31,464 nucleotides of DNA from an uncultured Eubacteriales bacterium (lineage in GTDB: Bacteria; Bacillota; Clostridia; Oscillospirales; Oscillospiraceae). The DNA is taken from NCBI GenBank assembly GCA_900545805.1, contig URAL01000019.1:1-31464 (forward strand), in the 5' to 3' direction. Shown here piece by piece: positions 1-7,260 of the stretch (position 1 is the stretch's first letter; every line of letters starts with the position of its first letter). Made by a program: the position numbers and the translations under genes. The notes under the pieces were generated by a model, which did not search any database, was not told the origin of the DNA, and saw only the letters and a program-made list of their open reading frames with translations.

Positions 1-101
1 TTGAGGCTTCAATGAGTCTTTATTGCGGCGGCCCGACCGGTGACATTGTACCGGGTCGGAGTGCATCGCACTACGAAAGCAGAAGCAAATACATAAGCAT
101 T
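1..101. other. Unresolved structured segment, possibly the 3' end of an RNA or a gene tail
   Basis: The first 100 bases hold no recognisable protein end. Several nested dyads read on the plus strand: an outer GCTTC/GAAGC pair (6-10 with 82-86), a hairpin CCGACCGGT (34-42) with ACC-G-GGTCGG (51-60), and AGTGC-ATC-GCACT (60-72). They sit just before a rho-independent terminator. This would fit the 3' part of a non-coding RNA cut by the window edge, but I cannot match it to 6S, SRP, tmRNA or RNase P RNA. One frame is open from base 3 to 137, but it runs through the terminator, so it is probably not a gene. Confidence 0.3.
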
Positions 102-129
102 AAAAGGCAGCCGCCCGGCTGCCTTTTTT
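102..129 (+). terminator. Rho-independent terminator of the upstream unit
   Basis: A 7-bp stem GGCAGCC (106-112) and GGCTGCC (117-123) with a 4-base loop is preceded by AAAA and followed by six T. It ends whatever is transcribed from the left edge and insulates the Rrf2 promoter that follows. Confidence 0.85.
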
Positions 130-146
130 GTATGTAAAAATTAATA

Positions 147-176
147 TTGATTTACCTACGGGATTGGTTGTATAAT
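147..176 (+). promoter_or_regulatory. Sigma-A promoter of the Rrf2 regulator with internal operator-like motif
   Basis: The -35 is TTGATT (147-152) and the -10 is TATAAT (171-176), 18 bases apart. The spacer contains CCTACGGGATTGGTTG (155-170), which abuts the -10. The same pattern, CCTAC-N4-TTGGT-N-G, recurs in the cysK promoter at 1850-1865 on the minus strand. A regulator bound here would block RNA polymerase, so the simplest inference is autoregulation by the Rrf2 protein encoded just downstream. Confidence 0.65.
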
Positions 177-196
177 AACCACAAGAGGTGAATCAC

Positions 197-622
197 ATGA
201 TATCAACAAAAGGACGCTATGCAATACGCATATTACTCGATCTTGCCGAGCACAACAACGGAAGCTACATCCCTATGAAGGAGGTCGCCGCCCGGCAGGA
301 GATATCGCTCAAATATATTGAAAAGATCATGCCCTCGCTTAAATCCGCGGGTCTTATAGACAGTGTCCACGGTATCGGCGGCGGCTACAGGCTCACAAGA
401 TCGCCGGATCAGTATACGCTTTGGGAGATATTAAAGCTTGCAGAGGGAGACCTTGCGCCGGTGTCCTGCCTTCAGGATAACGCACCGCCCTGCCATCGCG
501 CAGCCGAGTGCCGCACACTGTCCGTGTGGGAGGGCTATTATGAGCTCACGCGCAACTATTTTTCCGGCATAACACTTGCCGATCTAATGAATGAACCGCA
601 CGGCGGAGACTACGTTATCTGA
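197..622 (+). CDS. Rrf2-family transcriptional regulator (IscR/CymR-like)
   Basis: This 141-residue protein has the usual length and fold order of Rrf2 regulators. The N-terminal winged helix-turn-helix covers about residues 1-65, with the family motif ISLKYIEKIMPSLKSAGL and the wing GIGGGYRL. A C-terminal segment carries three cysteines, C91, C99 and C105. In IscR three cysteines in this region bind a [2Fe-2S] cluster, whereas CymR of Bacillus lacks them, so a cluster-sensing role is likely; the 7/5 spacing differs slightly from IscR's 5/5. ATG at 197 is preferred over GTG at 188 because the Shine-Dalgarno AGAGGTG lies 6 bases before it. It is convergent with cysK, and a shared promoter motif suggests it controls itself and cysK. 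The target pathway (cysteine or Fe-S assembly) is inferred. Confidence 0.88.
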   Translation: MISTKGRYAIRILLDLAEHNNGSYIPMKEVAARQEISLKYIEKIMPSLKSAGLIDSVHGIGGGYRLTRSPDQYTLWEILKLAEGDLAPVSCLQDNAPPCHRAAECRTLSVWEGYYELTRNYFSGITLADLMNEPHGGDYVI

Positions 623-726
623 CCGCCGCCGAGCACCGTGTCACCGTCGTACAGCACGGCCGACTGGCCGGGCGTGACGGCGCGCTGCGGCTCATCGAAG
701 CGTATAAGAGCTTCATTTTCAAAAGC
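610..726 (-). pseudogene. mnmA: Remnant: C-terminal end of tRNA 2-thiouridylase MnmA
   Basis: On the minus strand a 38-codon frame reads FENEALIRFDEPQRAVTPGQ followed by a segment ending VLYDGDTVLGGGQIT and a stop at 612-610. This is the end of the C-terminal beta-barrel of MnmA, including its DEPQRAVTPGQ and YDGD-VLGGG motifs. The roughly 320 residues that precede it in a full enzyme, including the PP-loop and catalytic cysteines, are absent: upstream the frame stops at a TGA (729-727) and passes into another gene's start. The last codons overlap the 3' end of the Rrf2 gene on the opposite strand. It is a non-functional relic, so a working mnmA, if any, is elsewhere. Confidence 0.8.
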
Positions 727-755
727 TCAAGCGCCTGTTCTTTGTTCGGGATCAT
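615..755 (-). pseudogene. Remnant: start of an HD-domain protein gene, fused out of frame to mnmA remains
   Basis: An ATG at 755 is preceded by a strong AGGAGG (769-764, spacing 8) and lies 27 bases downstream of the cysK stop, so it was or is co-transcribed with cysK. It begins MIPNKEQALELLK, which resembles the first residues of clostridial HD-domain phosphohydrolase-like proteins. After about 13 codons the sequence becomes the mnmA tail in a different frame, giving a 46-codon chimeric frame ending at 615 with no sensible composition. The likely cause is a deletion that removed the rest of the HD gene and most of mnmA. The HD assignment rests only on these first residues. Confidence 0.5.
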
Positions 756-782
756 CGGAAAAGCCTCCTGTGAGTAAATTTA

Positions 783-1715
783 TCAGTCCGCGAACAGCGG
801 GGTAGAGAGGTAGCGGTCGCCGGTATCGGGCAGGAGCACGACGATAGTCTTGCCCTCGTTCTCCGGGCGCTTTGCAAGCTCAATAGCGGCCCATACAGCA
901 GCGCCGGAGGAGATACCGACGAGCACGCCCTCGCTTTTGCCGATCTCTTTGCCGGTGGCAAACGCGTCGTCGTTCTCGACGGGGATTATCTCGTCATAGA
1001 CCTTGGTGTCCAGCACCTCGGGAACAAAGCCCGCGCCGATGCCCTGAATCTTGTGAGAGCCGGCAACGCCGGTGGAGAGAACAGCGGAGCTCTTCGGCTC
1101 GACTGCAACGACCTTGACTTCGGGCTTCTTGGACTTGAGGAACCGGCCGACGCCGGTGACCGTGCCGCCGGTGCCAACGCCTGCAACGAAAATGTCGATC
1201 TCACCGTCGGTATCTGCAAAGATCTCCGGGCCGGTGGTCTCAAAGTGCGCCTTGGGGTTTGCGGCATTGACGAACTGGCCGGGGATGAAGCTGTTGGAGA
1301 TCTCCTTTGCAAGCTCGTCGGCCTTGGCGATAGCGCCCTTCATGCCCTTTGCGCCCTCGGTGAGTACGAGCTCCGCGCCGTACGCCTTCATAAGCTGGCG
1401 GCGCTCAACGCTCATGGTCTCTGGCATGACGATGATTATGCGGTAGCCTCTTGCGGCGGCGACGGATGCAAGGCCGATGCCGGTGTTGCCGCTGGTCGGC
1501 TCGATGATGACGGAGTCGGCGTTCAGCAGACCCTTTGCCTCTGCGTCGTCGATCATCGCCTTTGCGATCCTGTCCTTAACGGAGCCTGCGGGGTTAAAAT
1601 ACTCAAGCTTTGCGAGGACCCTTGCCTTGAGGCCGTGCTTTTTTTCAATGTGGGTGAGCTCAAGCAGGGGAGTGGAACCGATAAGCTGATCGGCGGAAGT
1701 GTATATTTTAGACAT
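783..1715 (-). CDS. cysK: Cysteine synthase A (O-acetylserine sulfhydrylase)
   Basis: This PLP-dependent fold-type II enzyme of 310 residues makes L-cysteine from O-acetylserine and sulfide in the cytoplasm. The PLP lysine is K47 in NPAGSVKDRIA. The substrate-binding loop PTSGNTG lies at 73-79, the phosphate-binding GTGGT at 181-185, and the C-terminal GISSGAA near 268-273. Length and motifs match CysK, and there is no extra regulatory domain as in cystathionine beta-synthases. The ATG at 1715 follows AAGGAG with good spacing. It is transcribed from a near-perfect promoter with a dyad over the -10, and the 150-base leader contains a short Cys-codon reading frame, so both repression and attenuation are possible. 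A broken HD-domain gene follows in the same direction. Confidence 0.95.
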   Translation of the reverse strand: MSKIYTSADQLIGSTPLLELTHIEKKHGLKARVLAKLEYFNPAGSVKDRIAKAMIDDAEAKGLLNADSVIIEPTSGNTGIGLASVAAARGYRIIIVMPETMSVERRQLMKAYGAELVLTEGAKGMKGAIAKADELAKEISNSFIPGQFVNAANPKAHFETTGPEIFADTDGEIDIFVAGVGTGGTVTGVGRFLKSKKPEVKVVAVEPKSSAVLSTGVAGSHKIQGIGAGFVPEVLDTKVYDEIIPVENDDAFATGKEIGKSEGVLVGISSGAAVWAAIELAKRPENEGKTIVVLLPDTGDRYLSTPLFAD

Positions 1716-1785
1716 GATATTATCTCCTTTTAATTTTTAATTATTTAAATAGTAAATTTGATTTGATGTGAGCGTTGGAAAAAAT

Positions 1786-1821
1786 TCAGTCCCGACATCG
1801 GAAGACAATATATGCAGCCAT
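1786..1821 (-). CDS. Candidate cysK leader peptide (uORF)
   Basis: Within the cysK 5' leader an ATG at 1821 follows GAGGT with 7-base spacing and opens an 11-codon frame, MAAYIVFRCRD, ending at TGA 1788-1786. The only Cys codon is ninth, between two Arg codons. Directly after the stop comes TTTTTT, and GUC-UU-CCG-AUGU-CGG-GAC can form a weak hairpin across the last codons. A leader peptide sensing charged tRNA-Cys would suit a cysteine biosynthesis gene, but a single Cys codon and a weak stem make this tentative. Confidence 0.35.
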   Translation of the reverse strand: MAAYIVFRCRD

Positions 1822-1845
1822 GATGTTTACCTCGGTTCGATTTTA

Positions 1846-1876
1846 ACTACTACCAACTTGGTAGGTTGGTAGTAGT
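1846..1876. promoter_or_regulatory. Operator-like perfect 12-bp inverted repeat at the cysK start site
   Basis: ACTACTACCAAC (1846-1857) and GTTGGTAGTAGT (1865-1876) are exact inverted copies 7 bases apart. A second dyad, CTACCAA-C-TTGGTAG (1850-1864), is nested inside. The element overlaps the cysK -10 (1874-1879) and the expected start site. Read on the minus strand, 1865-1850 gives CCTACCAAGTTGGTAG, matching the motif in the Rrf2 promoter at 155-170. It is probably the Rrf2 binding site; a transcript hairpin is an alternative reading. Confidence 0.7.
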
Positions 1877-1902
1877 ATAAGTCCGTATTCCTCATTTGTC
1901 AA
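1874..1902 (-). promoter_or_regulatory. Sigma-A promoter of cysK
   Basis: On the minus strand TTGACA (1902-1897) is followed after 17 bases by TATACT (1879-1874). Transcription would start near 1867, leaving a leader of about 150 bases before the cysK ATG. Confidence 0.85.
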
Positions 1903-1923
1903 TAGCCTTGAGCAAAGAAATAT

Positions 1924-1960
1924 GAAAAACCGCACCGCAGTTTTCTGCGGTGCGGTTTCT
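1924..1960 (-). terminator. Terminator of the YhgE operon
   Basis: A 14-bp stem, AAACCGCACCGCAG (1927-1940) and CTGCGGTGCGGTTT (1945-1958), has a TTTT loop. On the minus strand the stem is followed by a T-run. It lies just after the stop of the last gene in the YhgE operon and just upstream of the cysK promoter. Confidence 0.9.
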
Positions 1961-1974
1961 TATCAAATTCGGTA

Positions 1975-4014
1975 TCAGCCGCCGTGCATGAGTCCGGCGG
2001 TCTTTGCCTTGCTCTCGTCCGAGCGCTTGAGGTAAGGCTTGCACACGATGTGTAGGAATATTCCGAGCGGGACGGCGATGGCGGCCATCAGCAGCAGAAC
2101 GAGGATGCACTTGAAGTAGGTGCCGTTATAGCCGCCGGCGATCGTCTCACGCATAGCGTTCATCGAATACTTGAACGGCATCACGCCGTAGAGCACCTGG
2201 AAGAGCTTCGGCAGCATCTCGACGGGGTAGGTGCCGCCCGAGCCTGCGACCTGCAGGACCAGCACGATGATCGAAAGCGCCTCGCCCGTGCTGCCGAGCG
2301 CGAACACGAAGCTGTAGTTTACAAGCGTTGCGACAAGGCTTGAAAGCGCCGCGGCGAGCCAGAACAGGAACGGGTTATAGCACTGTATGCCTATGTAGTA
2401 GAGGTTGCCGAGCACCGTCATGAGCGCTGTGAGCTGGCCGATGGCGAAGAAGATGAAGTAGCGGCCGAAGTAGGATTCCGTTACGCTCAGGGTGGGGAAC
2501 TCATTGCGATTCTTGATGTGCGGATGCATGAGGCTGACGCTCAGCAGAGCGCTTGCCCAAATCGCCAGCACGGTGTAGAACGGAGCCATGCCCGAGCCGA
2601 AGTGGTCAAGGGCGTATACGCGGACGACCTCGAGGTTGGCGGGGGAGGAGAGGTAGTCAACGAGGCTTGCAACGTCGTTCTGCATCAGGTCAAGGATGTT
2701 GGAAACGCTCTCGGACGAGCGCAGCTCGTTTACGTTCGACTGTACGTTCGTCACGAGGTCGAGCATCGTGTTCATGACCTCACGCGTGCTGTTTATGCTC
2801 TGCGTGCAGGAGCTGAGCGCAGAGGTAAACTGCTGAAGCGTGAGCGCCTGACTGTTTACGTCGCCCTGGATCTGCGCAATGAGAGAATCAAGGTTGTCCA
2901 ACGAGTTTTGCAGCGTCGTCATGGAGTTTATGAGGTTGCTGTCGATATTCGTCTGCTGGAGTATATCGTCGAAGCGGATAACGCTTTCATGAAGCTGCTT
3001 GTTGACATCATAGTACAGATCGTCGAGGATTTCGCCCTCGTAGTCTGTTATACCGCCCTCGCCGTACAGTGCGTCCCAGTCGATGACCGAGCTTCCCGCG
3101 CCGGCAGGGTTGCCGCCTGTCGCCTCATCGAGTCGCTCCATGGTGTTGCGCAGCTGTTCGGAGCTGTTTCTTATCGCGTCGGCAGAGTAGATGACGTCCT
3201 CCTTGCTGGTCGCAAGGCGATCCTGCATGTTGGAGATGCTCTTGCGGCTGTTGTTGAGCATGTTGACAACGTCCGGGAGCAGAGCGCTGGTCATAGTGGT
3301 GACGTTCAGCGCCGACTGTGTGACCGAGGACATCGACTCCATTATGGAGACATAGGTGCGCAGATCGGTCTTTATGTTTTCAAGCTGATCATCGAGGCTA
3401 TCCAAGGACAGAGAGGAATCACTTCCCATGCCGGAGAACAGTGATGTGAAGGTCGAAAGCTCGTCGACGATGGAGGCGAGGAATATGCTGTTGACTTGGT
3501 TTTTGACTATGCCCTGAGCACGGTCGGTAACACGGGAGGCGACGGCATTCATCTTCTGGTTGTCGTAGTATATTATCTCGGGAGTTTCGAACTCACCGTC
3601 GGTAAAGCCGAGCATTGCCGAGCTGAAGTCTGCCGGGATAACGAGTCCGGCGTAGTAGTCGCCGCTGTACAGCCCGTCCTGAACGGCCTGCTCGGAGTCG
3701 ACAAACTGCCAGTCTATCTGGTTGTTGCTCTTGAGCTTTTCGATAATAATATTGCCGATGTTGAGATCGATACCCATGAATGTCGTGCCCTCGTCCTCGC
3801 TGGAAACAGCAATTTTGAGGTTCTGTGTTGAGTCGGGGGTGTAGGGGTCCCAGTTTGAAATGATGTTGAACCAGGCGTATAAACAGGGGATCAGAGCCAA
3901 ACCGAAGACGCAGACAATCGCAACAACGCTCCTGCTCAGACGCTTTATGTCCGAACGGATGACGGAGCGAACATTTGAAGTTTTATCTTTTAATTTGTTC
4001 ATCGCATTGCTCAT
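1975..4014 (-). CDS. YhgE/Pip-family ABC-2-type membrane protein (second copy)
   Basis: This 679-residue protein has the YhgE/phage infection protein layout. A cytoplasmic N-terminus leads to one helix ending in the family motif IPCLYAWFNI..NWDPY (about 40-58). A long extracytoplasmic, Ser/Gln/Asn-rich, probably coiled-coil region spans about 60-480. A C-terminal ABC-2-like bundle of five to six helices includes GSGGTYPVEMLP and PFKYSMNAMRE. Family members are membrane proteins of uncertain function; the related T7SS protein EsaA/YueB shares the N-terminal part. It is the last gene of an operon with a paralogue and a small membrane protein. ATG at 4014 overlaps its own Shine-Dalgarno, so ATG at 4002 is an equally good start. 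Substrate unknown. Confidence 0.85.
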   Translation of the reverse strand: MSNAMNKLKDKTSNVRSVIRSDIKRLSRSVVAIVCVFGLALIPCLYAWFNIISNWDPYTPDSTQNLKIAVSSEDEGTTFMGIDLNIGNIIIEKLKSNNQIDWQFVDSEQAVQDGLYSGDYYAGLVIPADFSSAMLGFTDGEFETPEIIYYDNQKMNAVASRVTDRAQGIVKNQVNSIFLASIVDELSTFTSLFSGMGSDSSLSLDSLDDQLENIKTDLRTYVSIMESMSSVTQSALNVTTMTSALLPDVVNMLNNSRKSISNMQDRLATSKEDVIYSADAIRNSSEQLRNTMERLDEATGGNPAGAGSSVIDWDALYGEGGITDYEGEILDDLYYDVNKQLHESVIRFDDILQQTNIDSNLINSMTTLQNSLDNLDSLIAQIQGDVNSQALTLQQFTSALSSCTQSINSTREVMNTMLDLVTNVQSNVNELRSSESVSNILDLMQNDVASLVDYLSSPANLEVVRVYALDHFGSGMAPFYTVLAIWASALLSVSLMHPHIKNRNEFPTLSVTESYFGRYFIFFAIGQLTALMTVLGNLYYIGIQCYNPFLFWLAAALSSLVATLVNYSFVFALGSTGEALSIIVLVLQVAGSGGTYPVEMLPKLFQVLYGVMPFKYSMNAMRETIAGGYNGTYFKCILVLLLMAAIAVPLGIFLHIVCKPYLKRSDESKAKTAGLMHGG

Positions 4015-4031
4015 CCTTCACAGAGTGTTGT

Positions 4032-4469
4032 TTATTCTTCCTTGCCTGTAGAGGCCTCTTCGTAATTATCGTACTTAAAGCCCGAGGCTGAGTTTTCATC
4101 GTTTTCCGGCGCACGGCTGCGAATTGCTTCACGTATCGCCTCTGCGCGCTTGTCGGCAGAGGTTTCGCTGCTTTCGGCTATGGCGGGTGCTTCGCCGCTG
4201 CCTTCCTCGATCCGGCTTATCATTTTCCTGAGCGTATAGTCCTGATACTCAATGACGATGAGTACTGCGGCGATAATGAACATCGAAACTATCCATAAAA
4301 CGAGGAATATCGTTTTTGAGCTGTTTGTGAAAAACAGCATCACGAGGAAGATAGTTGGCACTATCAGCAGACTCCGCAGAGCCATCCGCGTACGCCTGAC
4401 ATTGTGCTCATGCATCTGCCTGAGGCACTCCATCAGGTCGTTATACTTTTTTTCGTACTGAGTATCCAT
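4032..4469 (-). CDS. Small two-helix membrane protein between the YhgE paralogues
   Basis: This is a 145-residue protein I do not recognise. The N-terminal 30 residues are charged and amphipathic (KKYNDLMECLRQMHEHN). Two hydrophobic helices follow, about 33-50 and 54-72. The cytoplasmic tail is acidic and low-complexity, rich in Glu, Ser and Ala, with basic patches. The ATG at 4469 follows a GGAG site. It sits 20 bases after the first YhgE gene and 17 bases before the second, so the three are almost certainly co-transcribed. By position it may be an accessory subunit of the YhgE pair; that is inference only. Confidence 0.75.
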   Translation of the reverse strand: MDTQYEKKYNDLMECLRQMHEHNVRRTRMALRSLLIVPTIFLVMLFFTNSSKTIFLVLWIVSMFIIAAVLIVIEYQDYTLRKMISRIEEGSGEAPAIAESSETSADKRAEAIREAIRSRAPENDENSASGFKYDNYEEASTGKEE

Positions 4470-4489
4470 AGTGATTGCTCCTGTAGTTT

Positions 4490-7042
4490 TTACATCATTT
4501 CCGTCTTATCGAGCTGCTCGTTCATATACTTGTTGATACCGCCGAGCGAACGCTTTGCGAATATGCCTATCAGCAATCCGATGACAAAGAACAGCATGAG
4601 CTGCAATAGATATATTAGGTACTGATTCTGATACAGCCCCGCGATAGCCTCGCGCATCGCATTGATCGCATAGGGGAAGGGGAAGAACAGGTAGACCTGC
4701 CGGAAGAAGTTCGGCAGCAGCTCAATGGGGTAGGAGCCGCCGGAACCGGCGATCTGAATAATAAGTATGACAACTATGAGCGCTCTGCCGATGTTGCCGA
4801 AGGCGACGGCAAAGGCGTATGCCAGCATCGAGCAGGCCATTGAGGTGACAAAGCCCGACAGCAGGAGCAGACCGGGATGCACGCAGTCAACTCCGAGAAT
4901 AAGAAGATTGCCGAGCATGGTTATAAGCGCCTGTAACTGGCTGAGCACAAAGAACAGCAGATATCTGCCGAAGAAGCGCTGCTTTTCCGTCGCCTCAGGC
5001 ACCGGGATGGGCGCGTCGCACTTGAGTATCGCGTTGAGGATAACGCAGCCGACCCAAATTGCGAGCATCGTGTAAAACGGGGTCATTGCTGCACCGTAGG
5101 ACTCAACGGGGTAGACCGATTTAGAGACTATAGATACGGGACTTGAGAGGAACGCGCCGATGCTTTCGGGATCTACGTTTAAGAAGTCAAAAACATTTTT
5201 CAGCGTGCCGTTTTCGGGATTACCGTCAAGCATTTCAATAAAGTCGTCGATCCTGCTGCTGTAGGAGGTGAGAAGATCCTTGACCTGAATGAGTGCGTTG
5301 TTGACAGCTCCGAAGGTATTGCCGAGCTCCTTTACGATAGGCGTGGTCTTGCCGAGTATTCCGTTGAGATCAAGCAGCAGGGCCGATACCTCGCCGAGGC
5401 TGTCCTGCAGGTTGTTGAGCATAGTGTCGAGCATGGGGTAGACCGTCTCGGTGAGGGTTACTCTGACGGTGCCCAGCATATCACTGACCAGCTGCAAATC
5501 GCGGATAAGGTTGATATCGCGGTTGCCGCTGAGAATATCGTCGAGGATGTCCTGAGCGCTCTTTGCGCTGCTCTCGGCGCTGTTTATGGAGCCTGAGACG
5601 CTTGAAGTGTCGCTTCCGCTTGCCGTACCGACGGCCTCCGCCGTTGCGCCGAGCGCGCTTATTTCCTGAGAAACGACCTTAGTGTCGCTTTGAGCGGCCT
5701 GAAGAGCCTCCTTGCGGACCTCAGGATCGGAGGTGCTCTGAGCTTTTGAGAGATTCGACTGTATGCTCGTTATGCGGTCGGTGGTGTCGTCCTTCATAAA
5801 GCCGACGAGCGATTCCATCGACTGCTGTGTCTGCGAGGCATCGTTCAGATCCTCGTAATCATAGCCGGTTATTGCCTTGTATACCACGGGAACGGTTACG
5901 GATTCATAATCTGTTTTGACAGTCTCTATAGCGTCCTTGTTGTGCGCTGCCAGAACGCGGGTCTGCTGAGCGTCAACCTGTCCGCTGTTGAGACCGAGCT
6001 TATCACGAAGCTGGGTGATCTTATCGGTGAGCTTATTGAGCGCCGTGAGCGCATCCTCAACCTCAGTGTTGGTAAGACCCGAGTGTGTGAGGTAGTCGAT
6101 GAGCTCCTTATACTGCTTTTCAAGCTCGGCCAGGGCTTTGTTCGCGGCCTCGGCATCGCTTGTTCCGCCGTTATAGAGCCTGTCAAGCTTGTATATTGCC
6201 TCATTGACGGAGTCCTGAAGCTCGATAAGCATATTATTAACTTCTTCGTTTATGAGCGCAAGATCCTTTTTTGTGTCCTCAATATACACGATCTGCTTGG
6301 AGATGTTTACTCTCTCGTTGCCGATGAGGTAGATCGAGTAGTTGAGGGTGTTGTTCGTGCGCTGGAGGGTGTCGATAAGCGTATTGTTCGCGGAGATGAA
6401 CTGATCGATAGTCCCGCTGTAGCTGATGAGGTTGTCGTTTATCTTCTTGAGCGTGTTCTTGAGCATCTCGGCCGAGGAATTGCCCTGAACGTCGGATGAG
6501 AAGGAGTTGAGCTTATCAAACAGCGTTTCCAGAACGGTGGAAATGTACTTTTCGTTGACTATTTTCTTGACCTTATCACCGGCCGCCTCTACGACCTTGA
6601 CGGCGACGGCATTGGTCTTTTCGTTCTGATAGAATTTTATCGTCGGCTTGTACATATCCGTGTTCAGGAAATTGTACATATTATATGTAAAGTCGGGCTC
6701 GATGATAATTGCGGCGTAGTACTTTCCCGCATAGAGATCCTTTACGGCCTTGTCGGCATCATTGAGGAAAACAAAGCCAAAGTTTTCGTCGTCCTTAATC
6801 TCGTCAATCAGAGCCTTGCCCATATTGACAATGTTGCCCTCGGAATCCATATAGTCCTTATCGTTGGAAACGACGGCAATGGAAACGTCCCTGGTTTTGC
6901 CGTACGGATCCCAAAACGCATAGATGTTGAACCATGCATACAGGGCTGGCAGAACAAGGATCGCCAGTATGATGAGGAAAGCGAAGAAATTCTTATACAG
7001 GTTCCTCAGGTCATATTTAAAAATCCTGAAAACATTACGCAT
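4490..7042 (-). CDS. YhgE/Pip-family ABC-2-type membrane protein (first copy)
   Basis: From ATG 7042 the protein has 850 residues and starts MRNVFRIFKYDLRNLYKNFF, followed by a helix and the motif LPALYAWFNIYAFWDPYGK. A large extracytoplasmic region of about 600 residues has heptad-like coiled-coil stretches and a Ser-rich segment. The C-terminal membrane domain carries GSGGSYPIELLP and PYAINAMREAIAG, matching its neighbour. Those shared motifs mark the two as paralogues of unequal length. ATG 7042 is preferred over the upstream TTG 7063 because AGGAG lies between them, 11 bases before the ATG. It is the first gene of the operon, expressed from a strong promoter with a dyad on its -10. Substrate and role are unknown. 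Confidence 0.85.
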   Translation of the reverse strand: MRNVFRIFKYDLRNLYKNFFAFLIILAILVLPALYAWFNIYAFWDPYGKTRDVSIAVVSNDKDYMDSEGNIVNMGKALIDEIKDDENFGFVFLNDADKAVKDLYAGKYYAAIIIEPDFTYNMYNFLNTDMYKPTIKFYQNEKTNAVAVKVVEAAGDKVKKIVNEKYISTVLETLFDKLNSFSSDVQGNSSAEMLKNTLKKINDNLISYSGTIDQFISANNTLIDTLQRTNNTLNYSIYLIGNERVNISKQIVYIEDTKKDLALINEEVNNMLIELQDSVNEAIYKLDRLYNGGTSDAEAANKALAELEKQYKELIDYLTHSGLTNTEVEDALTALNKLTDKITQLRDKLGLNSGQVDAQQTRVLAAHNKDAIETVKTDYESVTVPVVYKAITGYDYEDLNDASQTQQSMESLVGFMKDDTTDRITSIQSNLSKAQSTSDPEVRKEALQAAQSDTKVVSQEISALGATAEAVGTASGSDTSSVSGSINSAESSAKSAQDILDDILSGNRDINLIRDLQLVSDMLGTVRVTLTETVYPMLDTMLNNLQDSLGEVSALLLDLNGILGKTTPIVKELGNTFGAVNNALIQVKDLLTSYSSRIDDFIEMLDGNPENGTLKNVFDFLNVDPESIGAFLSSPVSIVSKSVYPVESYGAAMTPFYTMLAIWVGCVILNAILKCDAPIPVPEATEKQRFFGRYLLFFVLSQLQALITMLGNLLILGVDCVHPGLLLLSGFVTSMACSMLAYAFAVAFGNIGRALIVVILIIQIAGSGGSYPIELLPNFFRQVYLFFPFPYAINAMREAIAGLYQNQYLIYLLQLMLFFVIGLLIGIFAKRSLGGINKYMNEQLDKTEMM

Positions 7043-7140
7043 ATCGGGCAATACTCCTGTCAAACTTAAGAGTAGTATAGCTATAATGATGTATCAAAAT
7101 CAGCAAGAATATGTCGATTACAAAACGGTAACGATTTAGA

Positions 7141-7178
7141 TACAACGATATTGTACAGGTATTTAAAATAATTGTCAA
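7141..7178 (-). promoter_or_regulatory. Sigma-A promoter of the YhgE operon with a dyad on the -10
   Basis: On the minus strand TTGACA (7178-7173) and TACAAT (7155-7150) are separated by 17 bases. The -10 lies in the inverted repeat TACAA-CGATA-TTGTA (7141-7155), a plausible operator for an unlinked repressor. The leader to the ATG is about 100 bases. The rest of 7043-7372 holds only this promoter and the spore-gene promoter. Confidence 0.75.
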
Positions 7179-7230
7179 GTAGACATAACCACATAAATAG
7201 ATAAAATTTTTGCATGATTGTGGTCGGCAA

Positions 7231-7260
7231 GAATCAGAACACTATATCTTGTGTATATTG
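7231..7260 (+). promoter_or_regulatory. Possible forespore (sigma-G-type) promoter of the SASP gene
   Basis: GAATC (7231-7235), 18 bases, then TATATTG (7254-7260) resembles the sigma-G pattern G-ATR / CATNNTA, with the -10 deviating at its first and last positions. No good sigma-A promoter lies nearer. SASP genes are normally forespore-specific, which supports but does not prove this reading. Confidence 0.3.

Noticed and set aside
2518..3444. A 308-codon open frame antisense to the second YhgE gene
   Set aside because: The minus-strand gene has full family architecture; the plus-strand frame has no recognisable domain.
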